In this document: in pieces, positions 1 through 9,345 of the stretch
Numbering within the stretch: the stretch's first letter is position 1
How the letters are laid out: each line of letters opens with the position of its first letter
Assembly (NCBI GenBank): GCA_905221605.1
Contig: CAJNDS010000724.1
Coordinates: 724,001-788,000 of the forward strand
Reading direction: 5' to 3'
Source of the DNA: Symbiodinium natans
Taxonomy: Eukaryota; Sar; Dinophyceae; Suessiales; Symbiodiniaceae
DNA: 64,000 nucleotides
Translations under genes and position numbers: made by a program
Notes under the pieces: generated by a model
What the model was told of the DNA's origin: nothing
Database searches by the model: none
Seen by the model: only the letters and a program-made list of their open reading frames with translations

Positions 1-365
1 TAAGGGCGCTGCTGGTACGTGCTATAGGGTTTAGGGTTGAGGGTCTGGCGACAAAGCCTGTGCAGCCTGAATGGCAAGGCTTCCTACGTTTTGAGGACCC
101 CAAACCCTTAATGGCACACTTGCCAAGCTTTGAGGATCCCGAAACTGCACCTATGCCTTTAGCGTAAATGGTGAACCCAAAAGCCCCGCACCCTTAATGG
201 CACGAACTTTCCAGGCTTGCAGGGCCCTGAAACTGGCTTTGGACATTGCGTTTCAGGTCGTAAGCGCTGAACCCCAAAGCACCGAAACCCTCAATGGCAT
301 GAGCTTGCCAAGCTTTCAGAACCCTGAAACTGACAAAGCATGGCCCTGGCGAGGCATCTTGGGAC

Positions 366-668
366 GTGACGAAGTGCATGCCCGCTGGCCTCACCGATCC
401 GAAGTTCTGGCGAACCATGATCTGGTTTGCGGAACGCGCCATGTTGCAGCTCATCCCTGTGTACTTCGCCGAGAAGAAACAGCAGAAGAATTGCAAATCC
501 CAACTGCATCAGTACCTCTCGCAAACTGGAGTGTTTGACCCCTGGTGGGATGACGGCAACTTTTCCCAAGCAGCCAACGCAGCAAAGATCCGGCCCATTC
601 CTTTGTCCCAGTTGTGGGCTACCGAGGAGATCTCTGCCCCGGAGCTGAAGTTCATCATGCAGCGCTTG
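366..668 (+). CDS. Exon a of a gene of unknown function (3' part of gene)
   Basis: This open segment has coding character (W/F-rich start DPKFWRTMIWFAERAM, later FDPWWDDGNF and ISAPELKFIMQRL). It ends in phase 0 at a GT donor (gtaggt), which joins in frame to the exon at 800. The 5' boundary is uncertain: the first in-frame ATG is at 366, but the exon may begin later, for example after the AG at 403-404. With the exons at 800-961 and 1066-1281 it forms the C-terminal ~225 residues of a protein. The WW motif followed by SERINGLIKF and LRNNL is only weakly reminiscent of hAT-type transposase C-termini, so the family is not established. Unlike the PPR gene downstream, its two introns carry no telomere-type repeats. 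Any earlier exons lie outside the window or are unrecognised. Confidence 0.55.
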
Positions 669-799
669 GTAGGTGCACAGACGCGGGAAGTGTTTGCGTG
701 TGTGCACATACGTGATTTGTTTCGAAGTTTTGGAGATCTAAAAGCCTTTTGGAAACCTTGGAGTCCCTGTCAAATCCTCCTGAAACCTTCTTCATGCAG

Positions 800-961
800 T
801 CCGGGACAGGCATGTATTGTTCCCAGTCTGCGTCAGAGCGCATCAACGGATTGATCAAGTTTGTGACGGGCGACCCTTTAAGAAACAACTTGAAGTATGA
901 CACGAGATGCAGCTTGGCCACAGTCGCGAGCAAGTACAAGGCCATGAAAGGAGGTCGCAAG
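800..961 (+). CDS. Exon b of the same unknown gene
   Basis: The exon follows a cag acceptor (798-799 = ag) and reads in phase 0 from exon a. It encodes SGTGMYCSQSASERINGLIK and continues to a lysine/arginine-rich end (KYKAMKGGRK). The preferred 3' end is the GA donor after AAG at 961, which keeps phase 0 with the next exon. A GC donor after AAG at about 940 is an alternative. Without splicing the frame stops shortly after 973. Confidence 0.5.
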
Positions 962-1065
962 GAGCACAAAAGTTGAAAAACACTCTTCCTACCCTAGTGG
1001 TGTTCTGTTTTGGGAAAGGGTCGGCCAATCGCATTACCCATGAAAACATGTGTGATATCGACTAG

Positions 1066-1281
1066 GAGAAGGAGCAAGATGGCTTCTGGCAGGAGGACTG
1101 GAACATGGAAGCCGATTCAGATGCGGAAATGTGGTCGGACGAGGAGGAAGCAGCCGCCGCCGGTGCCGGCCTGGGCTTCGCCGCGGAGGATCCTGACTCC
1201 GATGAGCAGGAGCTCAGCGATGACAACGGTGCAAGTTCTTCATCGGAGACGTCTGAGAGCAGCGCAAGCGATTCCGATTGA
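1066..1281 (+). CDS. Terminal exon of the unknown gene, acidic C-terminal tail
   Basis: An in-frame TAG at 1063-1065 means the exon must start at or after 1066, just after ctag. The frame reads EKEQDGFWQEDWNMEADSD, then long Asp/Glu/Ser runs (SDEEEAAAA, SSSSETSESSASDSD) to a TGA at 1279-1281. A low-complexity acidic Ser/Asp/Glu tail at the C-terminus is common in nuclear and chromatin-associated proteins, but nothing more specific can be said. The frame is far more protein-like than the other two. Confidence 0.6.
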   Translation, partial: EKEQDGFWQEDWNMEADSDAEMWSDEEEAAAAGAGLGFAAEDPDSDEQELSDDNGASSSSETSESSASDSD

Positions 1282-1630
1282 TGTATCCTGCAAGGTCGTC
1301 GCATGCTCCAGGGTGTCCAAACGTAATCCCGCTGGTGTAAGAGGCAACACGGATCGCGGGCAACACCGTACTCAATATGACGGATTGCTGGCGCCCTGTA
1401 AATGTTGCAGGCCCCCGGAATCTGAAATCATATGCTCCTGGCCCCGGAAGCATAGGAAATGCCCGCCACGAAAAGCCAAAAACACTAAAACCCCATCCCT
1501 TAAACTTTTTGGACGCCTCAAACCCTAAAATCCCAACCCCCCCGACCCCTAAGCCCTTACAAACCCAGACAAGTCCCTGACGGCGCATCCTAAACCCAAC
1601 CGCTAAAGACCCCGAGCCTTTCACCTAGAC
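1282..1630. other. Non-coding spacer downstream of the unknown gene
   Basis: I see no convincing exon here. It contains 3' flank followed by degenerate cccTAAA-like text (aaacccta variants from ~1480) leading into the 0.5-kb tandem repeat. Confidence 0.5.
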
Positions 1631-1683
1631 AAGTAGACCCTGAGTCGTATTCAGCAATGATCCTTGCAACTGCGCACCTGCAC

Positions 1684-4000
1684 AGAGCAGTTTCGGGTTG
1701 AGTTTCTTTTGCCCGCGAGACACAAGCAGCCCCATATGCGATGTGGTGCCGCTGTCGATCCTTGCTTTTAGGGGGCCCAAACATAGTTTCATCTCTGGTC
1801 TGTAATCTGTTGGGGAGAGTTTACTTTATTTGTTCCATAGAGACTCAAGTTGTTGTAGCCAGCCATGGATTCGGACTCCTTTAGAAGAAAAAAGGATCGT
1901 CGGCAACAGTACAGGTCTGGCGGATTCTTGGGACCCTGGGGCACTGCTCCCTTGCAGCCCGACTACAAGTAAAACGTTTGAGGCCTCCAGAACCACAAAC
2001 AAAGATCCCTGCAACACCTGAAGCCCTGGAAGCCCGAAAACGAACCCCGAACAAACCGAAACCCCATACACCCCTAACCCCTAAACCTTCTGGAGCATTG
2101 AAACCCTATGCTGCAAGGACCCTTCAACCCTTACGAACTCCTGGAAATCCTTAGAGACCCCTAAAAGCCCCGAAGCCCGTGAGCCTTTCAAAGCGCTAAA
2201 ACCCGAAGCAGTCGCTTCTAGGGAAAGTCGGATTCAGCAGTGATCCTTCTGCGCAGAGCAGTTTCGGTTTGAGTTTCTTTGGCCCGCGAGACACAAGCAG
2301 CGCCATCGATCCTTGCTTTCAGAGGGCTCAAACATAGTTTCAGCGCTGGTCTGTAGTATTTGGGGAGAGTGTACTTCATTTGTTGCATAGAGACTCAAGT
2401 TGTAGCCAAACATGGATGTGGGCTGGCGGATTCTTGGGGACCCTGGGGCACTGCTCCCTTGCAGCCCGAGTACAAGTACAACGTTTGAAGCCTTCAGAAC
2501 CACAAACAAAGATCCCTGCAACACCTGAAGCCCTGGAAGCCCGAAAACGAACCCCGAACAAACCGAAACCCCATACACCCCTAACCCCTAAACCTTCTGG
2601 AGCATTGAAACCCTATGCTGCAAGGACCCTTCAACCCTTACGAACTCCTGGAAATCCTTAGAGACCCCTAAAAGCCCCGAAGCCCGTGAGCCTTTCAAAG
2701 CGCTGAAACCGGAAGCAGTCGCTTCCAGGGAAAGTCGGATTCAGCAGTGATCCTTCTGCACAGAGCAGTTTCGGTGTTTGAGTTTCTTTGACCCGCGAGA
2801 CACAAGCAGCGCCATCGATCCTTGCTTTTAGGGGGCTCAAACATAGTTTCAGCGCTGGTCTGTAGTATTTGGGGAGAGTGTACTTCATTTGTTCCATAGA
2901 GACTCAAGTTGTAGCCAAACATGGATGTGGGCTGGCGGATTCTTGGGGACCCTGGGGCACTGCTCCCTTGCAGCCCGAGTACAAGTACAACGTTTGAAGC
3001 CTTCAGAACCACAAACAAAGATCCCTGCAACACCTGAAGCCCTGGAAGCCCGAAAACGAACCCCGAACAAACCGAAACCCCATACACCCCTAACCCCTAA
3101 ACCTTCTGGAGCATTGAAACCCTATGCTGCAAGGACCCTTCAACCCTTACGAACTCCTGGAAATCCTTAGAGACCCCTAAAAGCCCCGAAGCCCGTGAGC
3201 CTTTCAAAGCGCTGAAACCGGAAGCAGTCGCTTCCAGGGAAAGTCGGATTCAGCAGTGATCCTTCTGCACAGAGCAGTTTCGGTGTTTGAGTTTCTTTGA
3301 CCCGCGAGACACAAGCAGCGCCATCGATCCTTGCTTTTAGGGGGCTCAAACATAGTTTCAGCGCTGGTCTGTAGTATTTGGGGAGAGTGTACTTCATTTG
3401 TTCCATAGAGTCAAGTTGTAGCCAAACATGGATGTGGGCTCCTTTAGAACAAAAATGGATCCTCGGCAACAGTACAGGTCTGGCGGATTTTGGGGACCCT
3501 GGGGCACTGCTCCCTTGCAGCCCGAGTACAAGTACAACGTTTGAAGCCTTCAGAACCCTGCAACACCTGAAGCCCTAGAAGCCCGGAAAAAAGGCCCGAA
3601 CAAACCGAAACTCCATAAACCCGTAACCCCTAAACCTTGTGGAGCATTGAAACCCTATTCTACAAATCCCCGCTGCCCTTGAACCCAAAGCCCCTAAACC
3701 CCTGAGCCTTTTAAAGCGTAAAAACCTGAAGCAGTCGCTTCCAGGGAAAGTCGGATTCAGCAGTGATCCTTGCAACTGCGCACCTGCACAGAGCAGTTTC
3801 GGTTTGAGTTTCTTTTACCCACGAGATACGAGCAGCACCATATGGGACTTGGTGCCGCTTGTCGATCCTTGCTGTAGGAGGCCTATACATAGTTTCAGTA
3901 CTGATGAGGGACTCATCATCTTCAGACAAGGATCGGCGGCAACAGTAGCTTTGGCTGACCTTTGACGCCGGAAACCGCTCCCTTCCAGCCCGAAAGGACA
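1684..4000 (+). repeat. Five-copy tandem repeat, unit ~507-571 bp
   Basis: The anchor agagcagtttcgg recurs at 1684, 2255, 2762, 3271 and 3790, giving spacings of 571, 507, 509 and 519 bp. Copies 2 and 3 are almost identical over the whole unit. Copies 1 and 4 carry extra sequence beginning ctcctttagaa before the shared ggtctggcgga segment that copies 2 and 3 lack. Copy 5 is diverged and truncated. Each unit carries its own degenerate aaccccga/aaacccta block. Open frames recur at the same place in each unit on both strands, but they shift between copies and I do not call them genes. Confidence 0.9.
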
Positions 4001-4645
4001 GGACCTGCAATGTTCTACGCTCTTCAAACCTCGAGCCACAAACCCCTTAACCTCTGAAAGCCCCAGAGAAGCCTCAAGACCCCAAAAGCTCAAGAACCCT
4101 TAACCCCAACGCCTTCTGGACCCTTGAAAGCATAAACTCCAAGCCGCCTAAACCCCAAAATCCACACCAAAGCTTTGGACGTGTAATCTGTAGTTTCCTG
4201 GCTCGTGAAAGGCTCACGTGTTAACCTATCCGCGTTGTAACGCCGCCTCCCGTGTAACGAACATTCCTACCTAGCCCTGCAGAGGGTTTAGGGTTTAGGG
4301 TTTAGGGTCTTGTGAGTTTTCTTGCCAAGCTCTGTGGCAGATCGTTGGCATGGTTCGCCGGCAGCGCATCAACGCCCCAATGCACGCAGGACCGGGGGGG
4401 GGGGGGGGGGGGCCTCTTGATAACCTCGAACTCAATAGCCTGAATCATGTCCAATATCCACCCTCAACTAATCCCCTAAGCTCTCCGTGTCTTGGATCTC
4501 CGGGGATTGACCTGAAGACTTACCCGACCTGACGCCCTAAACCCTAGACCCCAAACCCCAAACCCTCAACCCTGTACTCCAAGGACTTGTGCGAAACACT
4601 GCAAACCCGTAAACCCATGCAGATACATCACGACCGCTTCTACTT
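4001..4645. other. Non-coding, telomere-like fragments and a G-run
   Basis: This stretch holds degenerate CCCTAAA text, a short run of TTTAGGG units at ~4287-4308 and a pure G run at ~4393-4412. No exon is recognised. Confidence 0.5.
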
Positions 4646-4756
4646 ACTGTTGGCTAGTAGGGAATGAGGGAATGAGGTACCCTACATCCCCCTATATATA
4701 CCCTTTAAGGCATTATATAGGGTACCTCATTCCCTCATTCCCTACTAACCAACAGT
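4646..4756. mobile_element. Fold-back element, family B copy 1
   Basis: This is a 111-bp near-perfect inverted repeat. The left arm actgttggctagtaggg continues to gaatgagggaatgaggtaccc, and the right arm is its complement ending ccctactaaccaacagt. The short loop contains tatatataccctttaagg. Related fold-backs occur at 30002-30093, 37851-38076 and, with different ends, 43883-43976. It is too short to encode a protein and fits a non-autonomous MITE or fold-back element. Confidence 0.75.
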
Positions 4757-5104
4757 TCGTCTACTGAACACAGACTTTGGAGAGGGCGTCTCAATGAGCC
4801 CCCTTTAAGTAGGTACCCTAGTTACCCCCGAACTCTCCGCCAAGTTGCTTAAGGCTACGCAAGGCTTCTTTCCTTTTTTGGCCGGGTGGGGGGGCGGGGG
4901 GGGGGCGGGGGGGGGGAAATGCTAGTGGGGGATAAGCGAGTAAGTCATGTTCCGACCTCGCCCTCCCCGGCAAATGGAGACCTTTGATCCACCTAAAGCC
5001 GGGGCCCGGGGGGGGGGGGGGGGGGGGGGGGGGGAAGGGGTTTCGAACCCTGAGAAAGAGAGATTGCATAGGGTACCCCAACTCCCGACGTCCCCACTAA
5101 GCAC
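4757..5104. other. Non-coding, two long G-rich tracts
   Basis: G-rich runs lie at ~4885-4918 and ~5009-5034, separated by unique sequence. Apparent glycine- or proline-rich frames here follow from the homopolymers. No exon is recognised. Confidence 0.5.
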
Positions 5105-5160
5105 TAGGAAGTTCGGATGCTTCCCCTTATACTAACAGTCCTTAATGGGAATTTTGAGTA
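5105..5160 (-). repeat. Family D element end (reverse orientation)
   Basis: Read on the minus strand this is cccattaaggactgttagtataagggg followed by a diverged aacatcc end. It matches the family D terminus aaggactgttagtataaggg / ggaacatccc seen at 15491-15570, 44166-44241, 52711-52764 and elsewhere. Confidence 0.55.
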
Positions 5161-5166
5161 GAAGCC

Positions 5167-5430
5167 CTAAACACTAACCCCTAAACCCCTACACCCCTAA
5201 CCCCCTAAACCCCTAAACCCCTAAACCCCTAAACCCCTAAACCCCTAAACCCCTAAACCCCTAAACCCCTAAACCCCTAAACCCCTAACCCCCTAACCCC
5301 CTAAACCCCTAAACCCCTAAACCCCTAAACCCCTAAACCCCTAAACCCCTAAACCCCTAAACCCCTAAGCCCCTAAACCCCTAAACCCCTAAGCCCCTAA
5401 ACCCCCTAAACCCCTAAACCCTAAACCCTA
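5167..5430. repeat. 8-bp telomere-like array (CCCCTAAA)n
   Basis: About 30 tandem copies of the octamer aaacccct, with a few 7-bp (cccctaa) and substituted (aagcccct) units, end in a short canonical ccctaaa run. The octamer differs from the 7-bp CCCTAAA repeats that dominate the window. A second octamer array lies at 25697-26070. Confidence 0.95.
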
Positions 5431-7033
5431 ATTATTTCCGCCCGACCTTGGCGCCGGTGCCAGGCGTCATGGGGCTGGACGCGTTTGTTCCAATCGGACA
5501 GGGGCCCTGCCAGCTCGCTTTTGCACAAAGGACCCGAATACCCTCAACCCTCAACTTAAGCCCTCAGCCCTAAACCCTAAGCCCTAAACCCTAAACCCTA
5601 AAACCCTAAACCCTAAACCCTAAACCCTCTCATCCGAACTGCCACTCCTGGCTGTGGCATGCCTTCATCCCCTGGCAACTGGGTGTGGGACGTGTGTGAA
5701 TGGCAACTTGGTGACCACATGAACCGTTAAATTGGGGTCATATACCCTATACTGCTATAATCCCTATTAACGTGTATGGACCATAAACCCTGTAAGGTTC
5801 ATTCGGTCCCCAAAGAAGGGTGGGTGAACGAATGTAGGTGTGTGTGTGTGGGAAGAGGTGAGGAGGTTTAGGGGGGTTTCGAGTTCTTGGGTTTGTTTTG
5901 GGGTATTCACGGGTTTGGGGGTTCCGGATTGTTTTGGGTGTTGAGGTTGTTTTGGGAGTTTGGGGTGTGGGGTTTAGGGACGAGGGTCTATGGGGTTTAG
6001 GGTTTAGGGTTAAACCCGGTAGAGGGTTTAGAGGTTTAGGTGTTATAGGGGTTAGGGGTTTAGCTTAAACCCTAAGCACCGCCGCTAGACAACTTGCAAG
6101 ACTCAGGCTATTATTGGGCTGCAAGGGTGCTGCCAGTAACTCTACCTATACCCAAGATATCAATATCAACCCTAAACCCTAAACCCTAAACCCTAAACCC
6201 TAAACCCTAAACCCTAAGCCCTAAGCCCTAAGCCCTAAGCCCTAAGCCCTAAGCCCTAAGCCCTAAGCCCTAACCCTAAACCCTGACCGAACCCTTGGTT
6301 CATGTGTTAGCATTGACAAGAGAAGTGGGCAACTATGCAGGTGTTTTGTTGAAGCAGTAACCCTGAACCCTGAACCCTAAACCCTAAACCCTAAACTAAC
6401 CTTGAGCGCAGTAGCTTCTCCGTACCAAAGCCGAAGTCCTACACCCCCAATCGTAGTGCCCCAAACCCTAAACCCCGAACCCTAAACCCTAAACCCTAAA
6501 CCCTAAACCCTAAACCCCAAACCCTAAACCCTAAACCCTAAACCCTAAACCTACTGGCTCGGCTTCTGTACAGCTGCGGGCTCCCCGAATCTTCGTAGCT
6601 GCCAGGAGTAGTCGCATGACACACAATACGCAGGATGGCGCTTTGTAGCCATAGGCTCTAGATGGGGCTTAGGGAGGGTTTAGGGTTTCGGGTTTAGGGT
6701 TTAGGGTGTAGGGTTTAGGGTTTAGGGTTTAGGGTTTAGGGCCGTCGACCAAACCTATGGACCACCCAAGGTTTAGGTTACAAGGACTTACGTGGCCTAG
6801 GGCTTTGTATGGTCGCTGGGCTATAGGTATGTAAGGTGTGCTATGCACCCTGTACCCAAAACCCTGAACCCTAAACCCTAAACCCTGAAACAGGTTTAGC
6901 ACGGAACTCATACACCAGCAGCGCTAGCGTGCCAGCAGTTAGACATGGAGGCTCTTGATATGCAGGCTGCGGATTAGCGTTGAAGAAGTTGCAGTCTGGG
7001 GTGTAGGGTTTCAGGGTTCAGGGTGTAGGCGTA
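5431..7033. other. Non-coding, telomere-type blocks on both strands
   Basis: Short CCCTAAA blocks (5570-5625, 6169-6290, 6362-6395, 6470-6550) alternate with TTTAGGG blocks (5995-6060, 6670-6740). The block at about 6217-6270 is built of the variant ccctaag. Between them is unique sequence with no recognisable exon. The stretch near 5728-5820 (tataccctatactgc ... ggttcattcggtcccc) resembles, reversed, the repeats at ~14255-14325 and ~28805-28890. Confidence 0.6.
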
Positions 7034-7153
7034 CAGGGTGGGGCCCCCTAGTTATAAGTAGAGTTATAAGGGCCCTAAATTGGGTTATAAGGACCCTAAG
7101 TTAGGTTATAAGTCCCTTAACTGCAGTTAGTATAGTAAGGGGGCCCCACCCTG
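7034..7153 (+). mobile_element. 120-bp inverted-repeat element, family A copy 1
   Basis: The termini are cagggtggggccccct and aagggggccccaccctg. The core carries four gttataag repeats. The element is exactly 120 bp, the same as copies at 29874, 39634, 54058 and 59151. It is flanked by TA on both sides (gta|cagg ... cctg|tag), consistent with a TA target duplication or a terminal extension of the inverted repeat. It has no coding capacity. Confidence 0.9.
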
Positions 7154-8640
7154 TAGGGTTTAGGGTTTAGGGTTTAAGGTTTTCCATTCAGCGTTTAGGG
7201 TTTTGGGTTTAGGGAGTTGAAGGTTCGGGTTTTGTGCGATTAGGTCCCCCGAGTAGACCCGAAAAGCCCTCAAATTCTACTTGCTTTCTTGACACCAAGA
7301 ACCTTGAATAGATCCATAAACCCTATAGCGTTCCTTTTTAAGCCCTAACTTTTCTGATCTGTCTGTAAATCCTACAAGCCCCCAAGCCCAAAACCCTATA
7401 CGCCATATTGTGCTAAGCCCTGAACCTTCAGCCAAACTCCATTTTTGCGAAGCTGCGGAGCCGTGCGCTGTCCTAAACTAACCCTAAAGCCTACACCCTA
7501 AACACTAAGCCCTGAACCCTAAACCCTGAACCCTAAACCCTAAATCCTAGACCCTAGACCCTAGACCCTAACGCTAAACCCCAAACCTGCCTCTTTGTGC
7601 AGGTGACGGAGATGTGGACCCCCATTGCCGCGGCATGGCCCGCGGGTGGAAAGCTCTGAGTGGGCTGGAAATGGGCTTAGTAGCTGAGTAGATAGCCTTT
7701 AACCTTTTTGGGTCTGCCATAATTGAAAGGTTAACCCCTTTTTGGGTCGAGGTACTCAGCAACTAGGTGGGGGTTTGGCAGTTTATAAGGTTTAGGTTGA
7801 GAGTTTGGGAGTTTAGGGTTTGGGAGTTAAGGGTTTAGGTTTAGGGTTTGGAATTTTAGGGTTTGGGAGTTTAGGGTTTAGGGTTTGGGAGTTCAGGGTT
7901 CAGGGGTTAGAGCGTATGAGAGTTTAGGGCTTAGAGTTTGCGAGTTTAGGATTTTGGGTTTCGGCTTCGGGAGATTTCGTGGGGTCCGTGCCGACATCAC
8001 AGAGTAGAAAGGGTCGTATGCTTGCGACACGATGCGTGGTGCATGACGAGGGCATTCTTTTGCTCGAGCAACCTCCAAGAAACAAGTCCCGCTTGCGACT
8101 TGCCTTCTGTAGCCACTCTGCCGCAGTGAGGTTTTGTAGGTTTTGGCTTGAAGGCTTTGGGTAGTCTACGACCCAGAAGGTTTAGGATTTAGGGTAGTGA
8201 GGTTTCCAGGCAGATCTTCCTTGGGACCGAATGAACCCTCCTATTGAGACTTAGGGTTTAGGGTTTCGGGTATGTTCTCCTCTTGGGGCCAGAAGGATCA
8301 CATTGAGCAACCATCCTGTTGGGACTTGTATAGTGAGTTTAGGGGATATTCTGTGCTTAATTGGGATGAATGGCGTCCGTAAACCTATTTGGGTTCGGGG
8401 GATGTTCTCCTCTTCCGGGTTAAAACGATGCTGTTGGAGCATTCTTTTTCAGAGGGTTGGGATCCCCTAATTCCTCTCACAAGAGGCCTTGAACAGACCT
8501 TCATTCGCCTTGATTCCCCTTAATTTCCCTGAATGGACCTTACATGGCCAGAGCAGGCCCTGATGTCCTTTCTTGCGGGTTGGGGTTCCCTTTTAGTCCT
8601 TTAAAAACCAAAACGGGGCATCCTTTCCACCCTAAACCCT
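7154..8640. other. Non-coding, degenerate TTTAGGG text
   Basis: Long stretches (7780-7960, 8160-8280) are degenerate gggttt/gagttta text. The stretch 7690-7760 contains a small inverted pair around aacctttttgggtc / aaccccttt. No gene is recognised. Confidence 0.5.
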
Positions 8641-8695
8641 AAACCCTAAACCCTAAACCCTCTCTATCACATATATATATATATATATATGTAAA
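8641..8695. repeat. CCCTAAA block followed by a (TA)n tract
   Basis: A short ccctaaa run is directly followed by an alternating ta tract at ~8668-8690, then the 32-bp satellite. Confidence 0.9.
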
Positions 8696-9345
8696 CCTTC
8701 GGGCGATTTCGGCCAAACTGCCACCCGATGTTCGGGCGATTTCGGCCAATCTGACCCCAATGTTCGGGCGATTCCGGCCAATCTGACCCCAATGTTCGGG
8801 CGATTTCGGGCAGGCCGAAAATTTACGAACATTGGGGCCCCCAATGTTCAGGCGATTTCGGCCAATCTGAATGTTCGGGCGATTTCGGCCAATCTGACCC
8901 CAATGTTCGGGCATTGGGGTCAGATTGGCCGGAATCGCCCGAACATTGGGGTCAGATTGGCCGAAATCTCCCGAACATTGGGGGGCCAGTTTGGCCGAAA
9001 TCGCCCGAACATTGGGGTCAGATTGGCCGAAATCGCCCGAACATTGGGGGCCCCCAATGTTCGTGACTTTCCGGCCTGGCCGAAATCGCCCGAACATTGG
9101 GGTCAGATTGGCCGGAATCGCCCGAACCTTGGGGTCAGATTGGCCGAAATCGCCCGAACATTGGGGTCAGATTGGCCGAAATCGCCTGAACATTGGGGGC
9201 CCCAATGTTCGTGATTTTTCGGCCTGGCCGAAATCGCCCGAACATTGGGGGCCCCAATGTTCGTGGCTTTTCGGCCTGGCCGAAATGGCCCGAACATTGG
9301 GGTCAGATTGGCCGGAATCGCCCGAACATTGGGGTCAGATTGTTC
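8696..9345. repeat. Inverted 32-bp satellite (GCGATTTCGGCC repeats)
   Basis: The unit is attggggtcagattggccga followed by aatcgcccgaac (32 bp). From ~8696 to ~8915 the units run in reverse orientation. Around 8912-8925 (caatgttcgggcattgggg) the array flips and runs forward to ~9345, with further local flips at ~8830, ~9050, ~9200 and ~9250 where gaacattggggg abuts ccccaatgttc. Because 32 is not a multiple of three, open frames arise in every phase on both strands and give peptides such as IGRNRPNIGVRLAEIART. These are not genes. Confidence 0.95.

Noticed and set aside
2234-3170. Repeated open frames of 61-130 codons in the 0.5-kb tandem repeat
   Set aside because: They recur only because the DNA repeats. 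Indels between copies shift the frames and no codon-level conservation is visible between diverged copies 1, 4 and 5.
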